Of a DNA stretch of 24,077 nt, positions 15,169 through 24,073 are shown piece by piece. The stretch's first letter is position 1, and every line of letters starts with the position of its first letter. Both the position numbers and the translations under genes were made by a program. The DNA is from Cyanobacteria bacterium UBA5018 (GTDB lineage Bacteria > Cyanobacteriota > Cyanobacteriia > PCC-6307 > Cyanobiaceae). The stretch covers positions 1,371 through 25,447 of the forward strand of contig DGYA01000002.1 in NCBI GenBank assembly GCA_002396505.1. Reading direction: 5' to 3'. The notes beneath the pieces are model-generated. The model was given only the letters and a program-made list of their open reading frames with translations. It did no database searches and was not told the DNA's origin.

Positions 15169-16985
15169 GGCCCCGACGCAGGCTTGAGGCTAGGCACCGA
15201 GGCCAGCAGGGCGTCCGCCCGCTGCGGTCGGCCCCAGAGGACGCTGCCGCCCCGATGACTGACCGTGCCTGGCACGGCGGCGGGGATGCGCTGGAGGTCA
15301 TCGGTGGGCACCATCACCACCGGCACGCGGCTGTTGCCCCGGCCGCGGCTGAAGTGGGCCGCCAGATCGGCCGCCCACTGCAGGTCCGCGTCGGATGCCA
15401 CCTGGGCTGAGCTTTTCAGCACCACGTGGCTGCCAGGCAGCTCCTGGGCGTGGAACCAGAGATCGCCGCGGCGGGCCTGGCGCAGGCTGATCCATTCATT
15501 TTGGCGATGGTTGCGGCCCACTTGCAGCACCAGACCATCCGGGGTTTGCAGTTCCAGCGGCCGGGGGACGCCGCGCTGCTCCCTGCGGCTGCCAGCCCCG
15601 GGCGCCTGGCGGCGCCCCAAGCCCAGCAATGCGGTGCTGTCCTGGGCGAGCCCCTGCAACTGCTCCAGATCGTCGGCCTGCTCCAGGTAGATGAGGCTGG
15701 CCTCGATGGCCTCCTGCCGCTGCCGGTGCAACTCCAGCCGCTCCTCGATGGCCGCTACGGCGCGGCGCAACTTGCGAGCGCGCTTGTAGAGCGCCTGGGC
15801 CGAGTCGATGCAGGCGCGGCTGGGCTGCCGCTGGCTGAGCAGCTGATCGGCCTGAGTTTGTAAATCCTGGCTGCCCCGGGTGGCCGCCAACAGCCCCTGC
15901 TGTTCGCTGGCCTGGTGGCCTTCCCGCTCGGCGGCCTGCTCCAGGCGATGCCGCAACTGTTGGCGCTGCTGTTCCAACCGGCGGCTATCAAGCCTCAGCT
16001 GGTAGTAGTGAGCGATCGCCTGATTGAGCGGCCAAACCGTTCCCCTGGCAGCCACCGCAGCACTCCAAACTGCCTCTGCCTCAGGCCCCGGCCCCGGCCC
16101 TTGCGGGTGAACGCCTTGAGCTGCCTGGCCATCGCTGCTGGGGCCATCGCTGCTGGGGCCACCGCTGGCCAAGACCGCCGACCAGCAGCGGTAGCCAGGG
16201 CCCTGGGGCTGCCAGCGGAAGCGCTCGGCAGCCACCGCCTCCAACCAGTGGCGCCAGTTCCGCCAGAGCAGCTGCCACTGGTCATCGCTCAACGCCCCCA
16301 CCGGCAACTGCTGCCAATCGGCGGGCAGCAGTTGAGCCACCAGCGCTGGACTGACCCCCTGATAGGCCCCCAGCAGGGCCTGGGCCAGGGGCAGGGGCAG
16401 CAGGCTGAGCCGCCGCCGCCAACTGGCGGCGCTCTCCTCCAGCCGGGGTGGCTCGCCAGCCAGGGGGGGAGGATTTATGTAGTCGTCGCCGGTGCCGATC
16501 GGCCGCAGCCTGGATTGTTGCGAGCGCACCTGGCGGGCCAGGGCGATCACCCGCCGCTGGCCATCGAGCAGCAACAGGTTGCTGTGGCGGCCCATCAGTT
16601 CGGCCACCAGCCAACGCTCGGGTGGTTCGGCTGGCCGCCGCGCGAAGGCCAGCTTCACCACCCGCTCCCAACCCGGCTGCTCGATCGCCACCAGGGCCAG
16701 ACCGCGCAGACCATGCTGCAACTGCTGGGCCAAGGTGCTGCCATCGCCCTGGCGCGGGGGCGCATCGATGCGATGCAGCCGAGCTGCGTCGGGCTGCCAG
16801 CTCAGCTCCAGCCAATGGATGCCAGTGAGGCTGCGCAGGCCCAGCTGGATCGCCTGGGGATCGGGCTGCTGGGCCTTCTCAAAGCGACTGGGCAGCAAAT
16901 TGGAACGCCATTCCGCCAGTACCGCCTTGAGGCTGGTGACATCCAGTTGCTGCAGGCCGGGCTGCTGGGGCTGCCGGCTGGCCAT
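15165..16985 (-). CDS. NFACT family protein (RqcH-like, ribosome quality control)
   Basis: Probable cytosolic factor binding stalled 50S subunits. Bacterial relatives (RqcH) add Ala tails to blocked chains. The 606-aa protein has an NFACT-N domain (about 1-240), a central coiled-coil region rich in Arg/Gln/Glu (about 330-450) and an NFACT-R (DUF814) domain (about 490-595) with NEWISLRQARRGDLWFHAQ and SHVVLKSS. A Gly/Ser/Asp linker near residues 275-300 is built by a 15-bp repeat. The position matching the conserved DR pair of RqcH appears to read ER (Glu107-Arg108), by eye. It precedes tatC, overlapping by four bases, and diverges from gmk across 61 bases. Confidence 0.85.
   Translation of the reverse strand: MASRQPQQPGLQQLDVTSLKAVLAEWRSNLLPSRFEKAQQPDPQAIQLGLRSLTGIHWLELSWQPDAARLHRIDAPPRQGDGSTLAQQLQHGLRGLALVAIEQPGWERVVKLAFARRPAEPPERWLVAELMGRHSNLLLLDGQRRVIALARQVRSQQSRLRPIGTGDDYINPPPLAGEPPRLEESAASWRRRLSLLPLPLAQALLGAYQGVSPALVAQLLPADWQQLPVGALSDDQWQLLWRNWRHWLEAVAAERFRWQPQGPGYRCWSAVLASGGPSSDGPSSDGQAAQGVHPQGPGPGPEAEAVWSAAVAARGTVWPLNQAIAHYYQLRLDSRRLEQQRQQLRHRLEQAAEREGHQASEQQGLLAATRGSQDLQTQADQLLSQRQPSRACIDSAQALYKRARKLRRAVAAIEERLELHRQRQEAIEASLIYLEQADDLEQLQGLAQDSTALLGLGRRQAPGAGSRREQRGVPRPLELQTPDGLVLQVGRNHRQNEWISLRQARRGDLWFHAQELPGSHVVLKSSAQVASDADLQWAADLAAHFSRGRGNSRVPVVMVPTDDLQRIPAAVPGTVSHRGGSVLWGRPQRADALLASVPSLKPASGP
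16127..16171. repeat. 15-bp tandem repeat inside the NFACT gene
   Basis: Two perfect 15-base units (16127-16141 and 16142-16156) and a diverged third (16157-16171). In protein this gives repeated GPSSD pentapeptides in the linker before the coiled coil. A separate GGCCCC run at 16085-16100 encodes GPGPGP. Confidence 0.85.
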
Positions 16986-17046
16986 GGCGCTGGGGAGGAT
17001 TGGGTCCAGTGGCTTTCTACTGTGCAGTGCTGCCTGCCGCTATGCC

Positions 17047-17604
17047 ATGGCCCCCGGGCGCCTCACCGTGATCACCGGCCCCAGCGGGGTGGGCAAGGGC
17101 ACCCTGGTGGCCCGCTTGCTGGCCAAACACCCCAGCATCTGGCTGTCGGTGTCGGCCACCACCCGGGCGCCGCGCCAGGGCGAGCTGCCAGGCCAGAGCT
17201 ACTTCTTCTTGAACCGCGAGCAGTTTGAGCTGCAGGTGGCCGAAGCGGGCTTTCTGGAATGGGCCGAATTTGCCGGCAATCTCTATGGCACCCCGCGCAA
17301 TGCCGTGGAAGAGCAGTTAGCCGCCGGGCGGCCAGTGTTGCTGGAAATCGAATTGGAGGGGGCACGACAGGTGCGCCGCAGCTTCCCAGCTGGCTTCCAA
17401 GTGTTTGTGCGCCCCCCCAGTTTCGCCGAGCTGGAGCGACGCATCCGCAGCCGCGGCACCGATAGCGAGGAGGCGATCGGCCGACGGCTGCAGCGGGCCC
17501 AGGTGGAACTGGCTGCGGCCGAGGAATTTGACGCAATCCTGGTGAATGATGATCTCGATCAAGCCCTGGCGGCATTAGAAGCGCAGATGGGCCTAATCAG
17601 CTGA
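17047..17604 (+). CDS. gmk: Guanylate kinase
   Basis: Phosphorylates GMP to GDP with ATP, needed for GTP and dGTP supply. The 185-aa protein begins MAPGRLTVITGPSGVGKG, with the P-loop at 11-18. The GMP-binding region has TTRAPRQGE and a Tyr-Phe pair, then EWAEFAGNLYGTP, LEIELEGARQVR, and the lid region RSRGTDSEEAIGRRL. The ATG at 17047 is chosen because it sits right before the kinase fold. The frame is open far upstream but there lies opposite the NFACT gene. No good ribosome site is visible. Confidence 0.95.
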   Translation: MAPGRLTVITGPSGVGKGTLVARLLAKHPSIWLSVSATTRAPRQGELPGQSYFFLNREQFELQVAEAGFLEWAEFAGNLYGTPRNAVEEQLAAGRPVLLEIELEGARQVRRSFPAGFQVFVRPPSFAELERRIRSRGTDSEEAIGRRLQRAQVELAAAEEFDAILVNDDLDQALAALEAQMGLIS

Positions 17605-17765
17605 GGGCAGCTTTGCTGCGATTTGCAGCTGTGATTGGGCGCTTTCAATAATGGGCGCCTCGAAAATCACCCCACCACTCGCCAGATCGAGGGGTAGGTC
17701 AGTCGCCGGAACGTTTCGCGCGGCGCGGCGACGTTTATGGCCCAGCAGATATCTATTGACAACAT

Positions 17766-17790
17766 AAAAAGCGGCCCCCAAGGGAGCCGC
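17766..17790 (-). terminator. Rho-independent terminator of psaF-psaJ
   Basis: On the minus strand GCGGCTCCC, a two-base TT turn and GGGGGCCGC form a nine-pair stem with one G-U, followed directly by TTTTT at 17770-17766. It lies 53 bases past the psaJ stop. On the plus strand no T-run follows, so it serves only the minus strand. The rest of 17605-17843 shows no convincing gene. Confidence 0.85.
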
Positions 17791-17843
17791 CAATCAAAAT
17801 CTATTAAACTACCGATTAAAGCCTACAAACTAAAACCCTTTAA

Positions 17844-17960
17844 TCAAAGGGGGTGGAAGAGCAGGTCGGGGAAGAAGCGGTTGAACTCAATCAAGATGCC
17901 AGCGGTGAGGGTGAACCAGACGGCTGCAAAAACCGGGGCGGTGGTGAGGAATTTTTTCAT
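17844..17960 (-). CDS. psaJ: Photosystem I reaction centre subunit IX (PsaJ)
   Basis: Single-helix membrane subunit that contacts PsaF and binds peripheral chlorophyll and carotenoid in photosystem I. The 38-aa product begins MKKFLTTAPVFAAVWFTLTA and ends FNRFFPDLLFHPL. The NRFFPD segment is the PsaJ hallmark. It follows psaF on the same strand after 151 bases, the usual psaF-psaJ order, and is closed by a strong terminator. There is no Shine-Dalgarno site before the ATG. The gene is too short for many ORF callers. Confidence 0.95.
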   Translation of the reverse strand: MKKFLTTAPVFAAVWFTLTAGILIEFNRFFPDLLFHPL

Positions 17961-18081
17961 GGCTGTTAAAGGCTGAACGACGATAAAAAAGTCACAGAAA
18001 AAGCGAAGGCTGGATTTAGTTTGATTCTGGCTAACCCCAGCCTGCCGGGATCAGCAATAACCTGGCAAATCCAATCCCTAG

Positions 18082-18116
18082 GCGAATCTCAGCTGCTCTC
18101 AGCTGCGAATCTCAGC
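18082..18116. repeat. Repeat over the psaF stop codon
   Basis: GCGAATCTCAGC occurs at 18082-18093 and 18105-18116, with a partial CTCTCAGC copy between. The copy at 18105-18116 includes the psaF TGA (18114-18112), and the rest lie just past it on the psaF strand. It is a small imperfect array in the psaF-psaJ spacer. Confidence 0.7.
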
Positions 18117-18591
18117 GAGGCGAGACAGTCACTTTCGAATCGGATTCCACCAGCTGACCGCCGGTGAATTCCTTGAAAGCAGCCAAGGGCCAGGAGGCGG
18201 CGCCCAGGGTGCTCTTGAAGGCCAGGCCAAGATCGATCTGGATTTCCTTCATGTTGGCGTCCTTGTCGTTGCGGATCGCCTGCAGATAGCTACGACCAGC
18301 CCAGCCAATGGTGCCGGCGATGTAGAGGAAAGCGATGCCGGGGATGATGAAATCACCGGCGTGGCTCCAGCGGCCGTCGACGATCAGGTGGGGCAGGCCA
18401 TCGGTGCCGCAGAGGGCCTGGCTATACATGTCAAAGCGAGCCTTGGCCTGGTCGGTTTTGGCAGCGGCGGCCCGTTGCTGGAAACGGGCGCTTTCAGAGC
18501 AGGGGGTGAGGCCGCCTACATCTGCCTGGGCTCCGGAAGCAAATCCGAAGAGCAGGAATGCGGAGAGAACGACGGCAAAGAGACGGCGCAT
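18112..18591 (-). CDS. psaF: Photosystem I reaction centre subunit III (PsaF)
   Basis: Lumen-exposed photosystem I subunit at the plastocyanin/cytochrome c6 docking side. The 159-aa precursor begins MRRLFAVVLSAFLLFGFASGAQA, a signal peptide cleaved before DVGGLTPC. The mature part has the conserved CSES-FQQR stretch, ALCGTDGLPHLIVDGRWSHAGDF and a TM segment (IIPGIAFLYIAGTIGWAGRSYL). The ATG at 18591 is preferred because it puts the signal peptide at the N-terminus. A GTG at 18633 would add 14 residues. It diverges from tsaD with 63 bases between starts and precedes psaJ. Confidence 0.97.
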   Translation of the reverse strand: MRRLFAVVLSAFLLFGFASGAQADVGGLTPCSESARFQQRAAAAKTDQAKARFDMYSQALCGTDGLPHLIVDGRWSHAGDFIIPGIAFLYIAGTIGWAGRSYLQAIRNDKDANMKEIQIDLGLAFKSTLGAASWPLAAFKEFTGGQLVESDSKVTVSPR

Positions 18592-18654
18592 CGGGGTCGG
18601 GCCCGCAAAGGAGCAGGATGTCTTGTCGGACACTAGGTGAGGCGGTGCAAACCG

Positions 18655-19707
18655 ATGCCCACGGTGCTAGCCCTCGAAACAAGTTGTGACGAGTCGGCTG
18701 CGGCAATCGTCAGCGATCGGCGCGTGCTGGCCAGTGCCGTGGCCTCCCAGGTGGAGGAGCACGCCCGCTGGGGTGGCGTGGTGCCGGAGATCGCCTCGCG
18801 CCGCCATGTGGAGGCCCTGCCGCTGCTGATCGAGCGGGTATGCGCCGAAAGCGGCCTGTCCCTTTCAGCCGTCGATGCGGTGGCCGCCACGGTGGCGCCG
18901 GGGCTGCTGGGGGCCTTGCTGGTGGCCTCGGTCACCGGTCGCACCCTGGCGCGACTGCACAACAAGCCGTTCCTGGGGGTGCACCACCTGGAGGGCCATC
19001 TCTGCTCGGTGCAGCTGGGGGAGCCCCTGCCAGCGGGTCCGTACCTGGTGCTGCTGGTGAGCGGTGGCCACACCGAGTTGATTCGGGTGGATGGTCCTGG
19101 CCAATACCGGCGTTTGGGCCGCAGCCATGACGATGCCGCCGGCGAGGCCTTCGACAAGGTGGCGCGGCTGCTGGGCCTGGGCTATCCGGGCGGTCCGGCG
19201 ATCCAGGCCGCCGCCGCCGCCGGGAATGCCAGCCGCTTTGAGCTGCCCAAGGGCCGGGTCTCGCGGCCGGAGGGGGGCTTCCACCCCTACGACTTCAGCT
19301 TCAGTGGCCTGAAGACCGCCATGCTCCGCCAGGTGCGGGCCCTGGAGGGGGAGGCCAGCCTGCCGGTGGCCGATCTAGCGGCCAGCTTCGAGCGGGTGGT
19401 GGCGGAGGTGTTGGTGGAACGCAGCTGCCGCTGCGCCGCCGACCAGGGCCTGGGCACCCTGGTGCTGGTGGGAGGAGTGGCCGCCAACCGGCGCCTCAGA
19501 CAGCTGCTGGAACGGCGTTGCGGGGCCCTCGGCCTGCAGTGGCGGGTGGCACCGCTGGCCTACTGCACAGACAATGCGGCGATGATCGGCGTAGCGGCGG
19601 CCGAACGACTGGCCCAGGGCCATTGCAGCCCAGGCGATCTGGGGGTGGCGGCACGCTTGCCCCTGGCCGAGGCGGAGGGTCTTTATCAAACGCCCGCCCT
19701 TTTTTAA
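18655..19707 (+). CDS. tsaD: tRNA N6-adenosine threonylcarbamoyltransferase TsaD
   Basis: Catalytic subunit that transfers threonylcarbamoyl to A37 of ANN-decoding tRNAs, with TsaB/TsaE partners not seen here. The 350-aa length is normal. Motifs include LALETSCDESAAAIV at the N-terminus, the metal-binding HHLEGHL near 109-115, LLVSGGHTELI near 135, GEAFDKVARLLGLGYPGGP, and the late CTDNAAMIG. The ATG at 18655 is chosen since MPTVLALETSCDES is the standard start; a GTG at 18637 is a poorer alternative. It is followed by hli after 39 bases. The psaF-tsaD neighbourhood is familiar from picocyanobacteria. Confidence 0.97.
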   Translation: MPTVLALETSCDESAAAIVSDRRVLASAVASQVEEHARWGGVVPEIASRRHVEALPLLIERVCAESGLSLSAVDAVAATVAPGLLGALLVASVTGRTLARLHNKPFLGVHHLEGHLCSVQLGEPLPAGPYLVLLVSGGHTELIRVDGPGQYRRLGRSHDDAAGEAFDKVARLLGLGYPGGPAIQAAAAAGNASRFELPKGRVSRPEGGFHPYDFSFSGLKTAMLRQVRALEGEASLPVADLAASFERVVAEVLVERSCRCAADQGLGTLVLVGGVAANRRLRQLLERRCGALGLQWRVAPLAYCTDNAAMIGVAAAERLAQGHCSPGDLGVAARLPLAEAEGLYQTPALF

Positions 19708-19746
19708 GCCTAGGCTGAATGCATAAAAAATATCTGCGACGGTGCC

Positions 19747-20019
19747 ATGAATGCCCCCTCCAGCGAAGGCCTGGTTGCCGCCTCCCTGCAGGCAGAGCCC
19801 CTAGCTAACGCTGCTGAGGGCATTGCCAGCCCAGCTGCAGCTGGCGGGGCCGATCCAGCCACAGCCAGCTCGGATTCAGAGCCGGTGAGTGCGGCGGAAC
19901 TTAATTCTTGGCGGCGCGGCTTTACGCCCCAGGCGGAAATCTGGAACGGCCGGCTGGCCATGGTGGGGCTATCGGTGGGCCTAACCCTGTTGCTGCTGGG
20001 CCGCCTCTGGGCCGGCTGA
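19747..20019 (+). CDS. High-light-inducible protein (Hli/Scp, single-helix LHC-like)
   Basis: Small thylakoid protein that binds chlorophyll and carotenoid as a dimer and protects photosystem assembly under stress. Of 90 aa, the last 40 hold the HLIP core. It reads FTPQAEIWNGRLAMVGLS followed by a hydrophobic stretch ending LLLLGRLWAG, with the chlorophyll-binding ExxNGRxAM pattern. The first 45 residues are an Ala/Ser/Glu-rich extension with no recognisable domain, longer than in minimal HLIPs. An AT-rich patch at 19730-19752 upstream may include a promoter but no clear -10/-35 pair was identified. The gene sits in the 411-base space between tsaD and wecB. Confidence 0.9.
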   Translation: MNAPSSEGLVAASLQAEPLANAAEGIASPAAAGGADPATASSDSEPVSAAELNSWRRGFTPQAEIWNGRLAMVGLSVGLTLLLLGRLWAG

Positions 20020-20118
20020 GCTGGCTCAGCGCCAAAAAATGCCGCTCGGGATGGCCTGGTCATGGCCAGGGAAATCCGCTGGCAGCATCCCTAGGATCCG
20101 CCCAGCTGGACCCCGGCC

Positions 20119-21249
<1,131 letters not shown>

Positions 21250-21287
21250 GGGTGGCTGGTGATTGCCAGTAAGCAAGTGCCGGTTGG

Positions 21288-22406
21288 CTAGCTGCGCTTC
21301 TTGGCCCAGGGGGGCAGGTCGATGAAGATGCGGGTGCCGGCCTCAAGGCCGGAGAGGATCTGGGTGTTGCGGCCCGCGCTCACCCCCAGTTCCACGGGCT
21401 GAAAGCGGGGCCGATCGTTGGAGTCCACCAGCAGCACGCCGGGCTTGCCCTGTTCGGTGACCACGGCCACGGTGGGCACCAGGGTGTCGGCGCGCAGGGC
21501 CCCGGTCTGGAAATCCACGTCGGCGGTCATACCGATCCGCAGTAAAGGCACCTCGTCGACAAAGCGCAAAACCACGTCAAAAGAGGTGACGTTGTTCAGC
21601 TTCACCGCCCGCGGCGCAATCCGCTTGACGCGAGCCGCGAAACGTTGATCCGGGAAGGAATCCACCCGCACCTTGGCCAATTGGCCCAAGCTGATCCGGC
21701 CGATGTCGCTCTCGGGCACCTTGGCCACCACCTCCAGCCCCTGCACCAGCTCCACGATCGAGGAGCTGGTGGCACCGGCGTTGGCCGAGGCGGTGGTGGT
21801 GGGGGTGACAAACGAACCTGGATCGGTGAACCGCTGGCTGATCACGCCGCTGAAGGGGGCGCGCACGATCAATTCGCTGCGCTCTACCTGGCGCTGCTGC
21901 AGCCGCTCGCGGGCCGCCTCCATGGCGGCTCGATCGGCCTGGTAGGCACTCAGGGCCCGGTTGTAGTCATCGGCGCTGATCGCTTTGCTTTCAAACAGCT
22001 GGCGACGCCTCTGCCATTCGCTGCGAGTGCGCTCCAACTGGGCCGTCGCCACCCGCAGGTTGAACTGGAATTCAGCGATGCGATCGTCCAGATCGCCGCT
22101 ATCCATGCGGGCCAAGGGCTGGCCGCGCACTACCCGGTCCCCCTCCTCAACTTCGAGATCCAGCAACACTCCCTGGCGCTTGGGGCTCACATTCACCCGC
22201 TGCACGGCGGCCAGTTCCCCCGTGGCCGTTACCACCCCGGGCAGGGTGCCGGATTCGGCCACCACCGTGTACTTAGCCAGATTGCGGGCTCCCCGGGCCT
22301 GCTGGCGCTGCCAGAGGCCAAAGCCAACGGCCAGCAACAGCAGCGCGGCCGCCGCCCAAAGGCGACGACGCCGCCACAGGGGGCGCTGCAGGGGAGGAGT
22401 AGCCAA
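21288..22406 (-). CDS. Efflux periplasmic adaptor (membrane fusion) protein, MacA/HlyD type
   Basis: Likely links an inner-membrane exporter to an outer-membrane channel. The 372-aa protein has a TM anchor at about 14-31 and a lipoyl-like half GVVTATGELAAVQRVNVSPKRQGVL. A helical hairpin follows (about 105-175, rich in Arg/Glu/Gln), then the second lipoyl half SELIVRAPFSGVIS and beta-barrel and membrane-proximal domains. No ABC or RND permease is beside it, so the partner is unknown. The start used is TTG at 22406. The frame is open 60 codons further, to a TGA at 22589, through a proline-rich 18-bp repeat array with no ATG, GTG or TTG. Confidence 0.85.
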   Translation of the reverse strand: MATPPLQRPLWRRRRLWAAAALLLLAVGFGLWQRQQARGARNLAKYTVVAESGTLPGVVTATGELAAVQRVNVSPKRQGVLLDLEVEEGDRVVRGQPLARMDSGDLDDRIAEFQFNLRVATAQLERTRSEWQRRRQLFESKAISADDYNRALSAYQADRAAMEAARERLQQRQVERSELIVRAPFSGVISQRFTDPGSFVTPTTTASANAGATSSSIVELVQGLEVVAKVPESDIGRISLGQLAKVRVDSFPDQRFAARVKRIAPRAVKLNNVTSFDVVLRFVDEVPLLRIGMTADVDFQTGALRADTLVPTVAVVTEQGKPGVLLVDSNDRPRFQPVELGVSAGRNTQILSGLEAGTRIFIDLPPWAKKRS

Positions 22407-22419
22407 GGGGATGGCGGAG

Positions 22420-22527
22420 GGCTGACTGGGGCCTGGGGGTTGCCCAGAAACCGGGGGTTGCCCCGGGATCGGGAGCTGACCAGTAATCGGGGGCTTACCA
22501 GGGACTGGGGGCTGACCAGGGGCCTCG
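22420..22527. repeat. 18-bp tandem array (6 units) upstream of the adaptor gene
   Basis: Six contiguous 18-base units (starts 22420, 22438, 22456, 22474, 22492, 22510), mostly GGYTKNCCNGNNNYNGGG on the plus strand, with a degenerate seventh after 22527. In the adaptor's minus-strand frame each unit is a hexapeptide of the (G)-Q/K-P-P-x-x type, with no stop. The array starts 13 bases from the annotated TTG. Confidence 0.9.
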
Positions 22528-22783
22528 GGCTGGCTAGTGAGGGTGGAAATGGCCGGCAGGTCGCTGGGGCCATTCTCGCGCGATCCTCAAGAGACTGCGG
22601 TGTTCCAGACCCTTTGGCTACCAATCCGCAAAGACCAGCTAGGGGCTTTGAGCGGCCAGCGGCTGGCCGGCCAAAATCTTTGGCGCTCGAAAAGCTGGCG
22701 CTCGAGAGGCTGGCTCTGTCAATCGCTGGGGACCCCCCTGGCCGGTAATCCTCAGCAGAAGGGGAGGCCCGTAGATTTCAGGG
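22528..22783. other. Intergenic DNA before ychF with palindrome and 15-bp repeat
   Basis: No gene is recognised. An eight-base-arm palindrome with a single central base, CGGCCAGC-G-GCTGGCCG, lies at 22653-22669. It is followed by two 15-base units TGGCGCTCGARARGC at 22681-22695 and 22696-22710 and a diverged third. The ychF promoter and leader must lie here, but no clear -10/-35 pair was found. GGGGAGG at 22761-22767 is 16 bases before the ychF ATG. Confidence 0.55.
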
Positions 22784-23875
22784 ATGCTTAAAGCCGGAAT
22801 CGTGGGGCTGCCCAACGTGGGCAAGTCCACCCTGTTCAATGCCCTGGTGGCCAACGCCCAAGCGGAGGCGGCCAACTATCCCTTCTGCACCATCGAGCCC
22901 AACTCCGGGGTGGTGGCGGTGCCAGACCCGCGCCTGAACCAGCTGGCCCAGCTCAGCGGCAGCCGCGAGTTGATCCCCACCAGGGTGGAGTTCGTGGATA
23001 TTGCCGGCCTGGTGGCGGGCGCCAGCCAGGGGGAGGGTCTGGGGAACAAATTCCTGGCCAACATCCGCGAGGTGGACGCCATCGTGCATGTGGTGCGCTG
23101 CTTTGACAACGACGACGTAATCCACGTGTCGGGTTCGGTGGGGCCGGCCAGGGACGCCGAAGTGATCAATCTGGAACTGGCGCTGGCCGATCTGGCCCAG
23201 GTGGAAAAGCGGCGCGAGCGGATCAAGAAGCAGCTGCGCACCAGCAAGGAGGCCCAGTTGGAAGATGCGCTGCTTGAACGCATCCAGGTCCAGTTGGATG
23301 GCGGCGGTGCCGTGCGCTCCCTGGGGCTCAGCGATGAGGAGGCCGATCTGGTCAAACCGCTCGGCCTACTCACCGCCAAGCCAATCATCTATGCCACCAA
23401 TGTGAGCGAAGACGACCTGGCCAGCGGCAATAGCTACGTGGAAGAGGTACAAAAATTGGCCGCCCAGGAGGGGGCCGAAACCGTGCGCATCTCCGCCCAG
23501 GTGGAGGCCGAATTAATCGAATTGCCTGAAGGGGATCGGCTGGAGTTTCTAGAGGGCCTAGGGGTGGAGGAAGGGGGTCTGCAGGGCCTGATTCGCGCCA
23601 CCTATCGACTGCTGGGCCTGCGCACCTATTTCACCACTGGCCCCAAGGAAAGCCGCGCCTGGACGATCAAGGCGGGCATGAGTGCCCCCCAGGCGGCAGG
23701 GGTGATCCACACCGATTTCGAGCGGGGCTTCATCCGCGCCCAAACGATCGGCTACAGCCAACTACTGGAGGCCGGCTCCCTGGTGGAGGCCCGCAACAAG
23801 GGCTGGTTGCGCAGCGAGGGCAAAGAATATGTGGTGCAAGAGGGTGATGTGATGGAATTTTTGTTCAATGTTTAA
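22784..23875 (+). CDS. ychF: Redox-responsive ATPase YchF (OLA1 family)
   Basis: Obg-like P-loop NTPase that prefers ATP and associates with ribosomes; in bacteria it affects oxidative stress response. The 363-aa length is typical. The P-loop GLPNVGKST lies at 8-16, DIAGLVAGASQGEGLGNKFL near 72-91, and the altered G4 region YATNVSE near 200, where GTPases would have NKxD. A C-terminal TGS domain begins about TYFTTGPKESRAWTI and ends EGDVMEFLFNV. The ATG at 22784 starts MLKAGIVGLPNVG, the standard start. It is divergent from the adaptor gene across a 377-base repeat-rich region. Confidence 0.97.
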   Translation: MLKAGIVGLPNVGKSTLFNALVANAQAEAANYPFCTIEPNSGVVAVPDPRLNQLAQLSGSRELIPTRVEFVDIAGLVAGASQGEGLGNKFLANIREVDAIVHVVRCFDNDDVIHVSGSVGPARDAEVINLELALADLAQVEKRRERIKKQLRTSKEAQLEDALLERIQVQLDGGGAVRSLGLSDEEADLVKPLGLLTAKPIIYATNVSEDDLASGNSYVEEVQKLAAQEGAETVRISAQVEAELIELPEGDRLEFLEGLGVEEGGLQGLIRATYRLLGLRTYFTTGPKESRAWTIKAGMSAPQAAGVIHTDFERGFIRAQTIGYSQLLEAGSLVEARNKGWLRSEGKEYVVQEGDVMEFLFNV

Positions 23876-23979
23876 TTCAGCCACTTTTCATTTCTCCGCC
23901 CATAACTCCTACACTTATAGCTCCTACACTTATAACGCCGCCATTTATAATTATGCCACTTAATAATGCCGCTACTTAA
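23875..23979. repeat. 15-bp tandem array (7 units) starting at the ychF stop
   Basis: Seven successive 15-base windows from 23875 to 23979 follow the same pattern, roughly ANNCCNCCACTTATA. The two units at 23905-23919 and 23920-23934 differ only in the first base, and the outer ones are diverged. The first unit begins on the last base of the ychF TAA. It is much AT-richer than the genome around it. No hairpin terminator was found in it. Confidence 0.8.
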
Positions 23980-24028
23980 CCAGGGAAGTCCAGGGAAACG
24001 CAGCTTGCGGCCCGGCCAGCCGATGACC

Positions 24029-24073
24029 TTTTAGCCATAAATAGCATTTTTAGCCATAAATAAACGTTTAGCC
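24029..24073. repeat. 18-19-bp AT-rich repeat at the right edge
   Basis: TTTTAGCCATAAATA occurs at 24029-24043 and 24048-24062, and a third TTTAGCC at 24067-24073 runs towards the window edge. TAGCC starts are 19 and 18 bases apart. The array may continue beyond the window. No gene is recognised in 23980-24077. Confidence 0.7.

Noticed and set aside
15915..17228. Plus-strand 437-codon open frame
   Set aside because: Antisense to the NFACT gene and out of frame with gmk; low-complexity Pro/Gln/Leu-rich product.
17593..17793. Minus-strand 66-codon frame between gmk and psaJ
   Set aside because: Its start lies just upstream of the psaJ terminator and its first codons run through that hairpin. 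It overlaps the gmk end, and no family is recognised.
23905..23934. Yfr1 small RNA motif
   Set aside because: The repeat reads ACTCCTACAC, lacking the exact ACTCCTCACAC core and the flanking stem-loops.
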